NCBI GenBank assembly: GCA_050618055.1
Contig: JBNLVK010000278.1
Location: 1-64,000 of the forward strand
Origin: CALDCK01 sp050618055
GTDB lineage: Bacteria; Myxococcota_A; UBA9160; SMWR01
Direction of reading: 5' to 3'
Length of the DNA: 64,000 nucleotides
Shown here: one piece after another, positions 16,214-25,620 of the stretch
Layout: the number at the start of each line of letters is the position of its first letter
How positions within the stretch are numbered: position 1 is the stretch's first letter
Translations under genes and position numbers: made by a program
The notes under the pieces: model-generated
Database searches by the model: none
What the model saw: only the letters and a program-made list of their open reading frames with translations
Told to the model about the DNA's origin: nothing

Positions 16214-17755
16214 TCAGCCCGCCGGCACCAGCCTCACGATCCGGCTCCCCGACGCGTGTTCCAGCAGCAGGTAGAGGCTGCCGTCGGCGGCGGTCTCGAC
16301 GTCGCGGATGCGCGCCAGGTCGCGCAGCAGGACCTCGCTGTGCACCCAGGTGTCGCCGTCGAGCACGATCCGCTGCAGCTCGGCCGCCTTCAGCGTCCCG
16401 ACGATGAGCTGGCCGCGCCACTCCGGGAAGGCGTCGCCGTCGTAGACGACGAAGCTCGACACTGCGGGTGCGGGCGTCAGGTCGACGACCGGCGGCTCGA
16501 TGGCGTCGAGGTCGGGCTCGATGCCGAGCTGCTCGCCGTACTCGACCGGCGTGCCGTCGTAGTCGAGCCCCTTCGAGACCAGCGGCCAGCCGTAGTTGCG
16601 GCCCGGTCGCAGGTGGTTCACCTCGTCGCCGCCGCGCGGACCCATCTCGGTGCCCCACAGACGGCCGGTGCGCCGGTCGACCTCGAGCCCCTGCGGGCTG
16701 CGGTGGCCGTAGGTCCAGATGCTCGGCATGGCGTTCGGTACGCCGACGAAGGGGTTGTCCTGCGGGATGCGGCCGTCGTCGTGCACGCGATGGACCTTGC
16801 CGTAGGGCAGCGCCAGGTCCTGGATGCCCAGGTAGTTCGCCGGGCCCTTCATGCCCACGCTGAGGAAGACGTGGCCCTCGCCGTCGAAGGCGATGCGCCC
16901 CCCGGCGGTCATGTCGCTCATGGAGGTGTAGGTCGAGGGATCGGCGCTCCACACGACCTCCTCGTCCACCCAGGCCCCGTCGCGGATGCGACCGCGCACC
17001 AGCCGGTTCATGGATCGCGGGATCAGTGCGCCGTCCACCTCCGGGCAGCCGCGGCACAGGTCGCCGTGGTGGAGGTAGATCCAGCCGTTGGTCGCATGGT
17101 CGGGGTGCGCTTCCACGTCGAGCAGCCAGCCGACGCCCTGCTCGAGCGGGCCCAGCTTGACGCCGAAGCCGGTGTCGGGCGTGCCCGTCACGAGCGTGGA
17201 AGTGCCGTCCGGCGACACGACGCGCAGGCCGCGCTTCTTCTCCGTCACCAGGATGCGGCCGTCCGGCAGCAGGGCGATCGAGTAGGGCAGGGGGTCGAGG
17301 CCCTCGGCGACGGTCTCGACGCGGAAGCCGTGGCGCTCGCTGGCGACGATGCCGTCGGGCAGGATGAGCGGCGCGTCGACCTTGAACTCGGTGAAGCGGC
17401 GCTCGACGCGCCGCTCGGCGATGTAGATCGCCAGGCTGCGGATCTCGGCCGCGCCCAGCGTGGCGGACCAGGCGGGCATGCCGCGCTCGGGGAAGCCCGC
17501 GGCGATGCTGCGCTCGATCGCTTCGACCGAGTCGCCGTGGGTGAGCAGCGCGCCGGCGAGCGCCGGGCCCTGCGCCGCTCCCTCGAGCTGTGTGCCGTGG
17601 CACACGGCGCAGTTCTCCGCGTAGACCGGCTCGAAGGGATCGTGGGAGGTGGCCCAGCGGATGAAGAGCATCACGCCGACCACCGCGACGAGCAGCAGGC
17701 CTCCCAGGCCGGCCAGCACCTGGAGCACGCGTCTGCGCAACCTCGTTCGGGCCAT
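16214..17755 (-). CDS. Cytochrome c-fused PQQ-type sugar dehydrogenase (GSDH/sorbosone-like)
   Basis: A 513-residue exported oxidoreductase. Residues about 10-33 form a membrane anchor. A cytochrome c domain follows with heme-binding CAVCH (Cys49, Cys52, His53) and a candidate Met ligand in GMPAW. From about residue 130 there is a six-bladed glucose/sorbosone dehydrogenase propeller (LPDGRILVTEK, the family-like HRSPQGLEVD, EMGPRGGDEVN). The fused heme would pass electrons from sugar oxidation to the respiratory chain. PQQ synthesis genes are not in the window. A PQQ-independent role is possible because many homologues are untested. Confidence 0.85.
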   Translation of the reverse strand: MARTRLRRRVLQVLAGLGGLLLVAVVGVMLFIRWATSHDPFEPVYAENCAVCHGTQLEGAAQGPALAGALLTHGDSVEAIERSIAAGFPERGMPAWSATLGAAEIRSLAIYIAERRVERRFTEFKVDAPLILPDGIVASERHGFRVETVAEGLDPLPYSIALLPDGRILVTEKKRGLRVVSPDGTSTLVTGTPDTGFGVKLGPLEQGVGWLLDVEAHPDHATNGWIYLHHGDLCRGCPEVDGALIPRSMNRLVRGRIRDGAWVDEEVVWSADPSTYTSMSDMTAGGRIAFDGEGHVFLSVGMKGPANYLGIQDLALPYGKVHRVHDDGRIPQDNPFVGVPNAMPSIWTYGHRSPQGLEVDRRTGRLWGTEMGPRGGDEVNHLRPGRNYGWPLVSKGLDYDGTPVEYGEQLGIEPDLDAIEPPVVDLTPAPAVSSFVVYDGDAFPEWRGQLIVGTLKAAELQRIVLDGDTWVHSEVLLRDLARIRDVETAADGSLYLLLEHASGSRIVRLVPAG

Positions 17756-17838
17756 CGTCCTTCGCCGGGGGCGCGGCGGCAGTGTAGGGGGTTCCCCGGC
17801 CGGAGGCTGCCCGATCCAGCGAGTCGCCCTTGCCCGCG

Positions 17839-19620
17839 CTAGCGCCGGCGCGAGCCGGAACGCCGCCGGCGCGGCGAGTCGTCGTGCGAGCGCCCGCCCC
17901 CGTCCACCCGGAAGACGTCGTCCGGCAGCTCCTTGCCGACGTCCGTGTTGCGCCGGATGATGTCCGAGAGGCGCACGCTCTCGAGTCGATCGCGCTGCTC
18001 CCGCGAGAGGATGCGCTCGTACCAGAAGCGGTCGCCGTCGCGTAGCGCGGTGAACTGGTCGACGAGGATCGCGTGGACGAGGGGTCCCACGTGGGCGCCG
18101 CGCACCGGATCCTCGGCCAGTCCGCCGATCCAGACGTCGATCTCGTCCGGCGACGCGTAGACCGCGGCCAGCCGTGCCTGCACCTCCGGATCCGAGCTGA
18201 CCTCGGCGAAGCTGCGCGCCGCAGGCAGGCCGTAGGCCGCCCGGACCGCGTTGTAGGCGGGCAGGCCGTGGTCGCGGCCGCGCTGGATGTTGAGCGCGGG
18301 CAGGTCGAAGCCCCCGGCACCGGGCGGGCCGAACAGGAAGTTCCGCACGTCGTCGACCACGTAGGGGTCGATGCGCTGGCAGCGCTGTGCCGCCAGCCCC
18401 CGCAGCACCGGGTCGATCCCGGCTTCCACGATGTGGTGCGGGGCGAAGAAGGCGTCGTGCAGGGCCAGGTGGCCCTCGGTGATCTCGCGGCCGCGACCGT
18501 CGATGCGCAGCAATATCGGCGAGAGCGCGCTGTGGCCGAAGCGGTAGGCGGCGGTCGAGAAGACGTTCGCGATGCGGGCGTCGACCTGCGGGTCGTAGCC
18601 CCGATACCGGGGCAGCGCGTCGTCGCCGAGCAGGGCGGGCAGGAATTCCCGGTACGTGATCACCTGCATCTGCGCGCCCACCTGCCGGCGGGCCGCTTCG
18701 TAGAGACGATCGCCGTCCCAGCGCGGATGCTCCTTCGCCAGGCGCTCGGCGATCCGGTTGTGCTCGCGAACGAACAGGGTGTGCAGGGCGGCCAGGGCCA
18801 CCTGCTCGTTCGCCCGCACGTCGCCCGCCAGGAACAGCGTGGGGGAGGGGCCGCCCGCGTTGGGGAGCCCGTCCACGTTGAAGGGGAGCAGGTCGCCGGC
18901 GCTGGTCGCCAGCCGCCCGGTGCCGTCGAGGGTGCGGAGCGCGAGGGCCCGTTCCGCGTCGGAGCCGTAGACGTTCGAGGCGTCGATCCAGGCCGTGATC
19001 TCGTTGATCTGCTCACGCGGGTTTGCCGGGTCGGTGCCGGTCGAAGCGTCGTGGAGGGAGCGGTTGAACGCGATGGCCGCGCTGCCGGTCCCGGTGGGAT
19101 CGAACCATGCGTCCCCGGCCGGGACCGGGATCGGGGCCGGCTCCGGCGGATCGGTTCCGTCGGTCAGGTCGATGTCGTGGTCGACGAACTGCCCCCACTG
19201 CCACAGGTAGTCGCTCGCATCCAGTCCGTTCTCGATCGACCCGCTCTGGGCGACGACGACGTTGCTGATCTCGCGCGCACTCGCCCGCGTGGCACCCGCG
19301 GGCGCCGAGATGCCGTCCGTGTAGTCCGATGGCACGCGCCGCATCAGCATCGTGTGGGTGGCACCCATGAGGGTGTCGTCGCGGTGGTTGTCGCTGCCGT
19401 CGATGCTGCGCACGTCGTCGGAGCGCCCCGGAGAACGCTCGGGCGAGGAATGCCCGCCACGGTCGATGCGCCGCGCCGGCGACACCTCGTCGGTTCGATG
19501 GCGTTCCCCGGCCGCGAGCGGTGCCGCCAGCGCGCTGCCGAGGAGGGTCGCCAGGACGTATCGGGCGCAGTGACGTCGCGTGCGTCTCGTCGTGCTTCGA
19601 AGGGTCGGTTCGGAGGGCAT
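17839..19620 (-). CDS. Animal-type (cyclooxygenase-like) heme peroxidase, secreted
   Basis: A 593-residue protein with a Sec signal (hydrophobic stretch about 21-37, ending AAPLAAG) and an animal heme peroxidase domain. The distal motif WGQFVDHDI carries His148. REHNR (the catalytic Arg region) and the proximal-helix AAYRFGHSALSP are present, as is NIQRGRDHG. Such enzymes use peroxide to oxidise halides or phenols outside the cell. The C-terminus is an Arg/Ser-rich tail. Start at 19620 is the best ATG before the signal; no clear ribosome-binding site is visible. It lies downstream of a FAD oxidoreductase on the same strand. Confidence 0.9.
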   Translation of the reverse strand: MPSEPTLRSTTRRTRRHCARYVLATLLGSALAAPLAAGERHRTDEVSPARRIDRGGHSSPERSPGRSDDVRSIDGSDNHRDDTLMGATHTMLMRRVPSDYTDGISAPAGATRASAREISNVVVAQSGSIENGLDASDYLWQWGQFVDHDIDLTDGTDPPEPAPIPVPAGDAWFDPTGTGSAAIAFNRSLHDASTGTDPANPREQINEITAWIDASNVYGSDAERALALRTLDGTGRLATSAGDLLPFNVDGLPNAGGPSPTLFLAGDVRANEQVALAALHTLFVREHNRIAERLAKEHPRWDGDRLYEAARRQVGAQMQVITYREFLPALLGDDALPRYRGYDPQVDARIANVFSTAAYRFGHSALSPILLRIDGRGREITEGHLALHDAFFAPHHIVEAGIDPVLRGLAAQRCQRIDPYVVDDVRNFLFGPPGAGGFDLPALNIQRGRDHGLPAYNAVRAAYGLPAARSFAEVSSDPEVQARLAAVYASPDEIDVWIGGLAEDPVRGAHVGPLVHAILVDQFTALRDGDRFWYERILSREQRDRLESVRLSDIIRRNTDVGKELPDDVFRVDGGGRSHDDSPRRRRSGSRRR

Positions 19621-19720
19621 GGCGGGATGGTCGGCAGCGTCGCGGGAGGACGCCGTGTCGTGGGTCACGTGGAGCGGTCGCGACTCGTGCGCAACGCGAC
19701 CGGCGGGTTGCCGGCGGAAT

Positions 19721-21037
19721 TCAGCGAAGCTCCGCGCCCAGCTCCTCGGCCGCGCGCAGTCCGCTGGTGCAGGCGCCCTCGGTGTAGGGTCCGACCAGGT
19801 AGTCGCCGGCGAAGGCGAGCCGCGGCGAGCGCTCGCTGCGCGCGAGGAAGGCCGCCAGTCGCCGCGTGTAGCCGGCGCGGAACTGGGGAAGCATCGGATC
19901 CCAGCGGTGCACCACCGTCTGGCTCGGCGCAAGGACGCCCACCGGCGTGCGCGCCAGCTCGGACAGCACGTGGGCCACGACGGCCGCGTCCGGCTCGTCC
20001 CAGAGCTTCCGCGCCGCCGCTTCGGTGAGTGCGCAGTTCACCAGTCCGGCACCGGGCGGCGCCGCCCCTTCCTTCCAGTGGTCGACCGCCAGGCCGTAGA
20101 GGCCGATCTTCTCGGGCCTCGGGAATGCCACGCCGTAGTAGGGCAGCGCGTCGGGCGCCTCGTCGAAGAGCAGGAACGCGATCATGCCGCGCACGTAGCG
20201 GACCCCGTCGAAGAAGCCCCGCTCGGCGGGGGAGAGCTTCGGGCAGCAGTCGGTCACGCGCGATCCGGGCACCGCCACCACCGCCGCGTCGGCGTGCACC
20301 TCGTGCTCGCCGTCCGCCGCGCGGAAGCGCACGCGGGCGCCTTGTGTTCCGGTCTCCACCGACAGGACCCGGGCCCCGGTGCGCACGTCGAGCGCCTCGG
20401 CCAGGGCTCGGGTCAGCGTGCCGACCCCGCCCGGGAGGCTCTGGAGCCGGAAGCCCAGGCTGGTGAAGCGGATCGCCTGGAGCGCGAACACCGCCGACAG
20501 GTCCTCGGGCTCGCTGTCGAAGGTGGACGAGAAGGCGGGCGCGATCAGGTACTCGAAGGCCTCGCGGCCGACGGTCCGCGAGAGCCAGCTGGCCATGTCC
20601 TCGTCGTCGATCGACGCCGCGCGCTCGGGATGCCAGGGGTCGATGCGGCGGCGGTGACGCCAGGCCTCGAACAGCAGGCGCGGCAGGCGCAGCTTGCCGC
20701 GGGCCGTGAGCAGCGGCGAGGCCAGCACCTGGAGGGGCGAGTCGGCGTCCGCGGGGTGCAGCGCGCCGTCGCGCAGCACGGCGTTGCGCGCGTGCCGGAG
20801 CGGACGCACCTGCGACGCGAGACCCAGCGCGTCGATCACCCCGTGCAGGTTGCGGTAGGCGCTCGCGATGAACTGGGCACCGCGGTCCAGGACGAAGCCG
20901 TCCCGGGGCTCGGCGCGCATGCGGCCGCCGGCGGTCGCCTCCGCCTCGAGCACCTGGACCTGGTGGCCCTCCCGCTGGAGCCGCCACGCCGCGGTCAGGC
21001 CGGCCAGGCCCCCTCCCACCACCAGCACCGACGCCAT
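19721..21037 (-). CDS. NAD(P)/FAD-dependent amine oxidase/protoporphyrinogen-oxidase-like protein
   Basis: A 438-residue flavoprotein. The dinucleotide-binding motif GGGLAGLTAAWRL opens the protein, the ribose-binding Glu follows in LEAEATAGGRM, and the GDYLVGPYTEGACTSG C-terminal motif binds FAD as in monoamine oxidase/PPOX relatives. It resembles the HemY-like bacterial group more than true HemY. Substrate unknown. A divergent 99-bp region separates it from the acyl-CoA dehydrogenase. Confidence 0.85.
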   Translation of the reverse strand: MASVLVVGGGLAGLTAAWRLQREGHQVQVLEAEATAGGRMRAEPRDGFVLDRGAQFIASAYRNLHGVIDALGLASQVRPLRHARNAVLRDGALHPADADSPLQVLASPLLTARGKLRLPRLLFEAWRHRRRIDPWHPERAASIDDEDMASWLSRTVGREAFEYLIAPAFSSTFDSEPEDLSAVFALQAIRFTSLGFRLQSLPGGVGTLTRALAEALDVRTGARVLSVETGTQGARVRFRAADGEHEVHADAAVVAVPGSRVTDCCPKLSPAERGFFDGVRYVRGMIAFLLFDEAPDALPYYGVAFPRPEKIGLYGLAVDHWKEGAAPPGAGLVNCALTEAAARKLWDEPDAAVVAHVLSELARTPVGVLAPSQTVVHRWDPMLPQFRAGYTRRLAAFLARSERSPRLAFAGDYLVGPYTEGACTSGLRAAEELGAELR

Positions 21038-21074
21038 GCGCCGCAGTGTAGGCGGACGCTGGCCCCGGTGGCGG

Positions 21075-21103
21075 TTGAAACAGCCGTATTACCCGCGTAT
21101 GAT
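21075..21103 (+). promoter_or_regulatory. Strong sigma-70-type promoter for the acyl-CoA dehydrogenase
   Basis: TTGAAA at 21075-21080 and TATGAT at 21098-21103 are separated by the optimal 17 nt. Transcription would begin near 21110, about 27 nt before the ATG at 21137. Confidence 0.75.
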
Positions 21104-21136
21104 CGGCGGCTCGCCAACCGACGGAAGGGTCTCGCC

Positions 21137-22420
21137 ATGGCATGGGATTTCTCGACCGAGCCCGAGTTCCAGGAGAAGCTCGACTGGATCCAGCACTTCT
21201 GCGAAGAGCGGGTGGAGCCGCTGCACCACATCTTCCCCCACGCGGTGCGCCTGCCCGATCCGGCGGTGAAGGCCTACGTCCGCGAGCTCCAGCAGGAGGT
21301 GAAGGACCAGGGGCTCTGGGCGCTCTTCCTCGACGAGGAGCTGGGCGGACCGGGCTTCGGTCAGCTGAAGCTCGCGCTGGTGAACGAGATCCTGGGCCGT
21401 TACCCGGCGGCGCCGCAGCTCTTCGGGGCGGCCGCGCCGGACACCGGCAACATGGAGATGCTCGCCGCCTTCGGTACCGAGGAGCAGAAGAAGCGCTGGC
21501 TCCAGCCGCTGCTCGACCAGGAGATGTTCTCCGCCTACTCGATGACCGAGCCCCAGGGCGGATCCGACCCGAACCTGTTCAAGACCCACGCGGTGCGCGA
21601 CGGCGACGAGTGGGTGATCAACGGCGAGAAGTGGTTCACCTCGGCGGGGCGCGTCGCCGACATCCTGTTCGTGATGTGCACGAACGGCATGTTCGTCGTG
21701 CCCCGCGAGACGCCCGGCGTCGAGATCATGCCCGAGCCGCGCAACCACAACCACATCTTCTACCGCAACGTCCGCGTGCCCCTCGACCACCTGCTGGGAC
21801 CGGAGGACGGCGCCCACGTGCTGGCGCAGCGCCGCCTGGGCGGGGGACGCATCCACCACGCCATGCGCACGATCGCCCAGTGCAAGCTGGCCTTCGAGAT
21901 GATGTGCGAGCGCGCGCTGTCGCGGAAGTCGCACGGGGCGATCATCGCCGACCACCAGATGGTGCAGGAGAAGATCGCCGAGTCCTACGCCAAGCTGCGC
22001 ATGCTGCGCCTGTTCGTGCTGGAGACGGCCTGGAAGATGGACCGCACCTCGGGCCAGGAGTGCCGGACCGACATCGCGGCGGTGAAGTTCACCATGTCGC
22101 GGGTGTTGCGGGAGATCTCCTTCGACGCCCTCCAGATCCACGGCTCGCTGGGCACCACCGACCTGACACCGCTCCAGGACATGTACGCCGCGGCGCCCAC
22201 CATGGGCCTGGCCGACGGCGCCGACGAGGTGCACAAGGCGACGGTCGCGCGCCGGGTGCTGCGCGACTACGAGCCCCACGACGGCAACTTCCCGAGAGAG
22301 TTCCTGCCCTACAAGCGGGAAGAGGCCTGGAAGAAGATGCAGCCCATCTTCGACCTGAACCCGGAGCTGGCGGAGGCGGCCCAGCGCTGGAAGGCGTACC
22401 GCGAGAAGCGCGGGCGCTGA
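21137..22420 (+). CDS. Acyl-CoA dehydrogenase
   Basis: A 427-residue FAD enzyme that would oxidise an acyl-CoA at the alpha-beta bond. YSMTEPQGGSDP and WVINGEKWFTSAG are the standard flavin and substrate motifs, and the C-terminal GSLGTTDLTPLQDMYAAAPTMGLADGADEVHK region matches the ACAD10/11-like and long-chain groups. The segment from HQMVQEKIAESYAK lies in the C-terminal helical domain. GGAAGG precedes the ATG by 9 nt. It is followed after 11 bp by a TetR regulator and has its own sigma-70 promoter. The small-tail extension is typical of ACAD10-type enzymes; chain length is not predictable. Confidence 0.92.
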   Translation: MAWDFSTEPEFQEKLDWIQHFCEERVEPLHHIFPHAVRLPDPAVKAYVRELQQEVKDQGLWALFLDEELGGPGFGQLKLALVNEILGRYPAAPQLFGAAAPDTGNMEMLAAFGTEEQKKRWLQPLLDQEMFSAYSMTEPQGGSDPNLFKTHAVRDGDEWVINGEKWFTSAGRVADILFVMCTNGMFVVPRETPGVEIMPEPRNHNHIFYRNVRVPLDHLLGPEDGAHVLAQRRLGGGRIHHAMRTIAQCKLAFEMMCERALSRKSHGAIIADHQMVQEKIAESYAKLRMLRLFVLETAWKMDRTSGQECRTDIAAVKFTMSRVLREISFDALQIHGSLGTTDLTPLQDMYAAAPTMGLADGADEVHKATVARRVLRDYEPHDGNFPREFLPYKREEAWKKMQPIFDLNPELAEAAQRWKAYREKRGR

Positions 22421-22431
22421 GGCCGCCGGCG

Positions 22432-23091
22432 ATGGGGGCCAGCATGGGCGACGCGGCGTCCACCGGACGCGACGCGCTGGTCCGTGCGGCCCGCTCGCTG
22501 TTCGCCGAGCGGGGGACGCTCGGCGTCTCGATGCGCGAGGTCGGTCGCGCGGCGGACCAGCGCAACACGAACGCGGTCCAGTACCACTTCGGCGACCGCG
22601 AGGGCCTGCTGCTGGCCGTGCTGGAGCCCTACCACCGGCTCGTCGCGGCGCGCCGGGGCGCACTGCTCGACGCCCTCGAGGCCGACGCGGCTCCCGCCAT
22701 GCGCGACCTGGCCGGCGCCCTGGTGCGTCCGTCGGCGGCCATGCTGGAAGAGGAGGGCGGTCGCGACTACCTGCGCATCCAGGCCGAGCTGATCGCCGAC
22801 CCCCGGAGCCTCCGGCGCCGCGCCCCCTTCGGCGGCACCCAGCTCGACCGCTGGCACCGCCTGGCCGGACGCCACATGGCGTCGGCGACCCTGCCGCTGC
22901 ACCGCCGCTTCTCGGCCATCCAGCTCTGCTTCTCCGAGCTGGGACGCCGGGCCGCCTCGCGCCGGCGCGCCGACCACCGGCTGTTCGTCAGCGACCTGGT
23001 CGACCTGACCGCCGGCGTCCTGGGCGCCGAGGTCTCCGAGGAGACCCTGCGGCTGCTCGAGGAGAAGAGCGCGTCCAGGCCCTCCTCGTGA
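22432..23091 (+). CDS. TetR-family transcriptional regulator
   Basis: A 219-residue regulator co-transcribed with the acyl-CoA dehydrogenase (11-bp gap). The HTH is in GTLGVSMREVGRAADQRNTNAVQYHFGDREGLLLAV. The N-terminal DNA-binding domain matches the lipid-metabolism group of TetR proteins and the C-terminal domain is unclassified. An alternative ATG at 22444 would remove 4 residues. It probably responds to an acyl-CoA or fatty acid and controls the upstream gene. Confidence 0.88.
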   Translation: MGASMGDAASTGRDALVRAARSLFAERGTLGVSMREVGRAADQRNTNAVQYHFGDREGLLLAVLEPYHRLVAARRGALLDALEADAAPAMRDLAGALVRPSAAMLEEEGGRDYLRIQAELIADPRSLRRRAPFGGTQLDRWHRLAGRHMASATLPLHRRFSAIQLCFSELGRRAASRRRADHRLFVSDLVDLTAGVLGAEVSEETLRLLEEKSASRPSS

Positions 23092-23097
23092 TCGGCT

Positions 23098-23253
23098 TCA
23101 GACGGCGAGCCGGAGGCCCCCCACGCGGGCGAAGTGGCGGAAGTCGTCGTCCCGGGTGATCAACCGGACTCCGTGATCGAGACAGGTGCCGTCGCCCGGC
23201 GGGTCGCGATCCGAGAAGAAGGCGACCCAGGAGCTGGTGTCGACGGCGATCAC
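23098..23253 (-). pseudogene. Remnant of VapC-like PIN toxin (large internal deletion)
   Basis: A 51-codon frame starting at GTG 23253, which overlaps the antitoxin stop in a GTGA arrangement typical of intact vapBC pairs. The first 14 residues (VIAVDTSSWVAFFS) are the first beta strand of a PIN ribonuclease with its first catalytic Asp. The last 25 residues (HGVRLITRDDDFRHFARVGG) are its C-terminal strand and acidic patch. The middle, about 80 residues with the central catalytic acids and helices, is missing and the reading frame stays open. The nuclease cannot be active; the piece could only be a relic or a small decoy. Confidence 0.8.
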
Positions 23254-23453
23254 CGGTCTTCGCGCAGCGCGTCCAGGTCGATGCCGAACCGCACCTTGCC
23301 CCGCAGGCGCCGGAGCTCATCGTAGGCATGCCCGGCCGCGCCCAGCTGCAGCCCCTGTCGCACGGTCTGGGTGATGCCTTCCCCCGAAGCCGCCAGGGCG
23401 CGTTCCAGCAGGTCTTCCGGCACTTCGAGCGTGATCTTTCGCTTCTCGGCCAT
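23250..23453 (-). CDS. vapB: VapB-like antitoxin of the degraded PIN toxin
   Basis: A 67-residue protein from ATG 23453 (an in-frame ATG at 23498 would extend it by 15 residues). The N-terminal KRKITLEVPEDLLERALA is a ribbon-helix-helix-type DNA-binding segment and the C-terminal RRLRGKVRFGIDLDALRED is the toxin-neutralising tail. It overlaps the toxin remnant by 4 bp. With the toxin inactive it may persist as an autoregulator or cross-neutraliser. Confidence 0.75.
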   Translation of the reverse strand: MAEKRKITLEVPEDLLERALAASGEGITQTVRQGLQLGAAGHAYDELRRLRGKVRFGIDLDALREDR

Positions 23454-23494
23454 GCGCGCCAGTCGAGTCGAGACAGCGGCATCGAATATGGTGC

Positions 23495-23537
23495 TCACTC
23501 GATCCGAAGCCGCTTCATCTTCTCGTAGAGGCCCTCG
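23495..23537 (-). repeat. Duplicated 3' end of the sigma-54 activator gene
   Basis: 43 bp matching 24251-24293 at 39 of 43 positions. It still encodes EGLYEKMKRLRIE plus stop, versus EGLYKKMKRLGVE in the intact gene. The two copies flank the vapBC pair in direct orientation. Confidence 0.7.
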
Positions 23538-23604
23538 ACAACCGGTCGGGTCGCATCGTGATCATGACGTGCGCCGGACGAGCGTCTCCGGCGCTTGCCC
23601 ACCC

Positions 23605-23994
23605 TCACGGTGAGCGCTCGCGCAGCGCAGAGACCTCCGCGAGCGCCGCGTAGTCGCGGTCGCGGTGCAGGACCTCCAGGTCGTGGCGGATCGCGCAGGC
23701 CGCGATCAGGCAGTCGACGGAGGACCGCACCGTGACACCCGCCCGTCGCGCGCTGCGGTAGAGGTCGACCGCCTGCACGAAGACGTCCTGCGCGAGGGGC
23801 GACTCGACGATCGGCAGCGACAGCATGGATTCGCGTGCCCGCCGATACGCGGCCTCGTCGCGAAAACCCTGCAACACCTCCTGAATGACCGGCAGGCAGG
23901 TCGTGGTGTCGTCGAAGTCGATGATGGCCTCGAGGTCGAGGGGCCGCCTCGCCCGGAAGACCTCGATCCAGACCGAGGTGTCGATGAGGATCAC
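23605..23994 (-). CDS. vapC: VapC-family PIN-domain ribonuclease toxin
   Basis: A 129-residue PIN toxin that would cleave RNA when unopposed. The four acidic positions are visible: Asp5 in LIDTSVW, Glu39 in IQEVLQGF, Asp93 in SSVDCLIAA and the terminal RDRDY. Length is normal. The ATG overlaps the antitoxin stop by 4 bp, so translation is coupled. It appears intact, unlike the neighbouring PIN remnant. Confidence 0.9.
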   Translation of the reverse strand: MILIDTSVWIEVFRARRPLDLEAIIDFDDTTTCLPVIQEVLQGFRDEAAYRRARESMLSLPIVESPLAQDVFVQAVDLYRSARRAGVTVRSSVDCLIAACAIRHDLEVLHRDRDYAALAEVSALRERSP

Positions 23995-24209
23995 GAAGCG
24001 CGCTTCCGCCGCTTGCTGTCCCGGCGCATCTCGGAGAGATCGCCCTCCCAGAGCCCCGAGCCCCGCAGTTCGAGGATCTGGCGGGCCTTCGCCCGACGCA
24101 CGAAGTCCTCGAGCGCGCGCATGACCGCGGCGGAGTAGGTCTTCTCGCCCGAGAGCCGGGTGGCCTCCTCCAGGGTGTTCTCATCAAGCACAAGATTTGT
24201 ACGTTTCAT
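23991..24209 (-). CDS. vapB: VapB-type antitoxin
   Basis: A 72-residue antitoxin of the MKRTNLVLDENTLEEATRLSGEKTYSA family: ribbon-helix-helix DNA-binding N-terminus, then the toxin-binding RRAKARQILELRGSGLWEGDL. The start at 24209 is chosen from the family N-terminus; ATGs at 24215 and further up exist. Near the start the DNA is unusually AT-rich, consistent with a promoter/operator at about 24180-24235. It overlaps vapC by 4 bp. Confidence 0.9.
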   Translation of the reverse strand: MKRTNLVLDENTLEEATRLSGEKTYSAAVMRALEDFVRRAKARQILELRGSGLWEGDLSEMRRDSKRRKRAS

Positions 24210-24250
24210 ACACATAGAATGCAGCGATGCCCGGGCATCGGCAAGCCGGC

Positions 24251-25483
<1,233 letters not shown>

Positions 25484-25620
25484 CGCGCGCACCTCCGCAT
25501 GAGGGGGTGCGGGAGAGCAAGGCGCGTGCCGCGCTCTGCGAGGTCGACGCGCCGCGAGGGGCGCCCCGAGCCGGGAGCGGCCGGCCGGCGGCCGGCCACC
25601 GGCCACCCGAGCCGGACCGG

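Noticed and set aside
14616..18320. A 1234-codon frame that seems to fuse ACR3 to upstream sequence
   Set aside because: The N-terminal part is antisense-like arginine/alanine-rich translation through arsR, the sugar dehydrogenase and peroxidase genes in a different frame. Only the ACR3 part is real.
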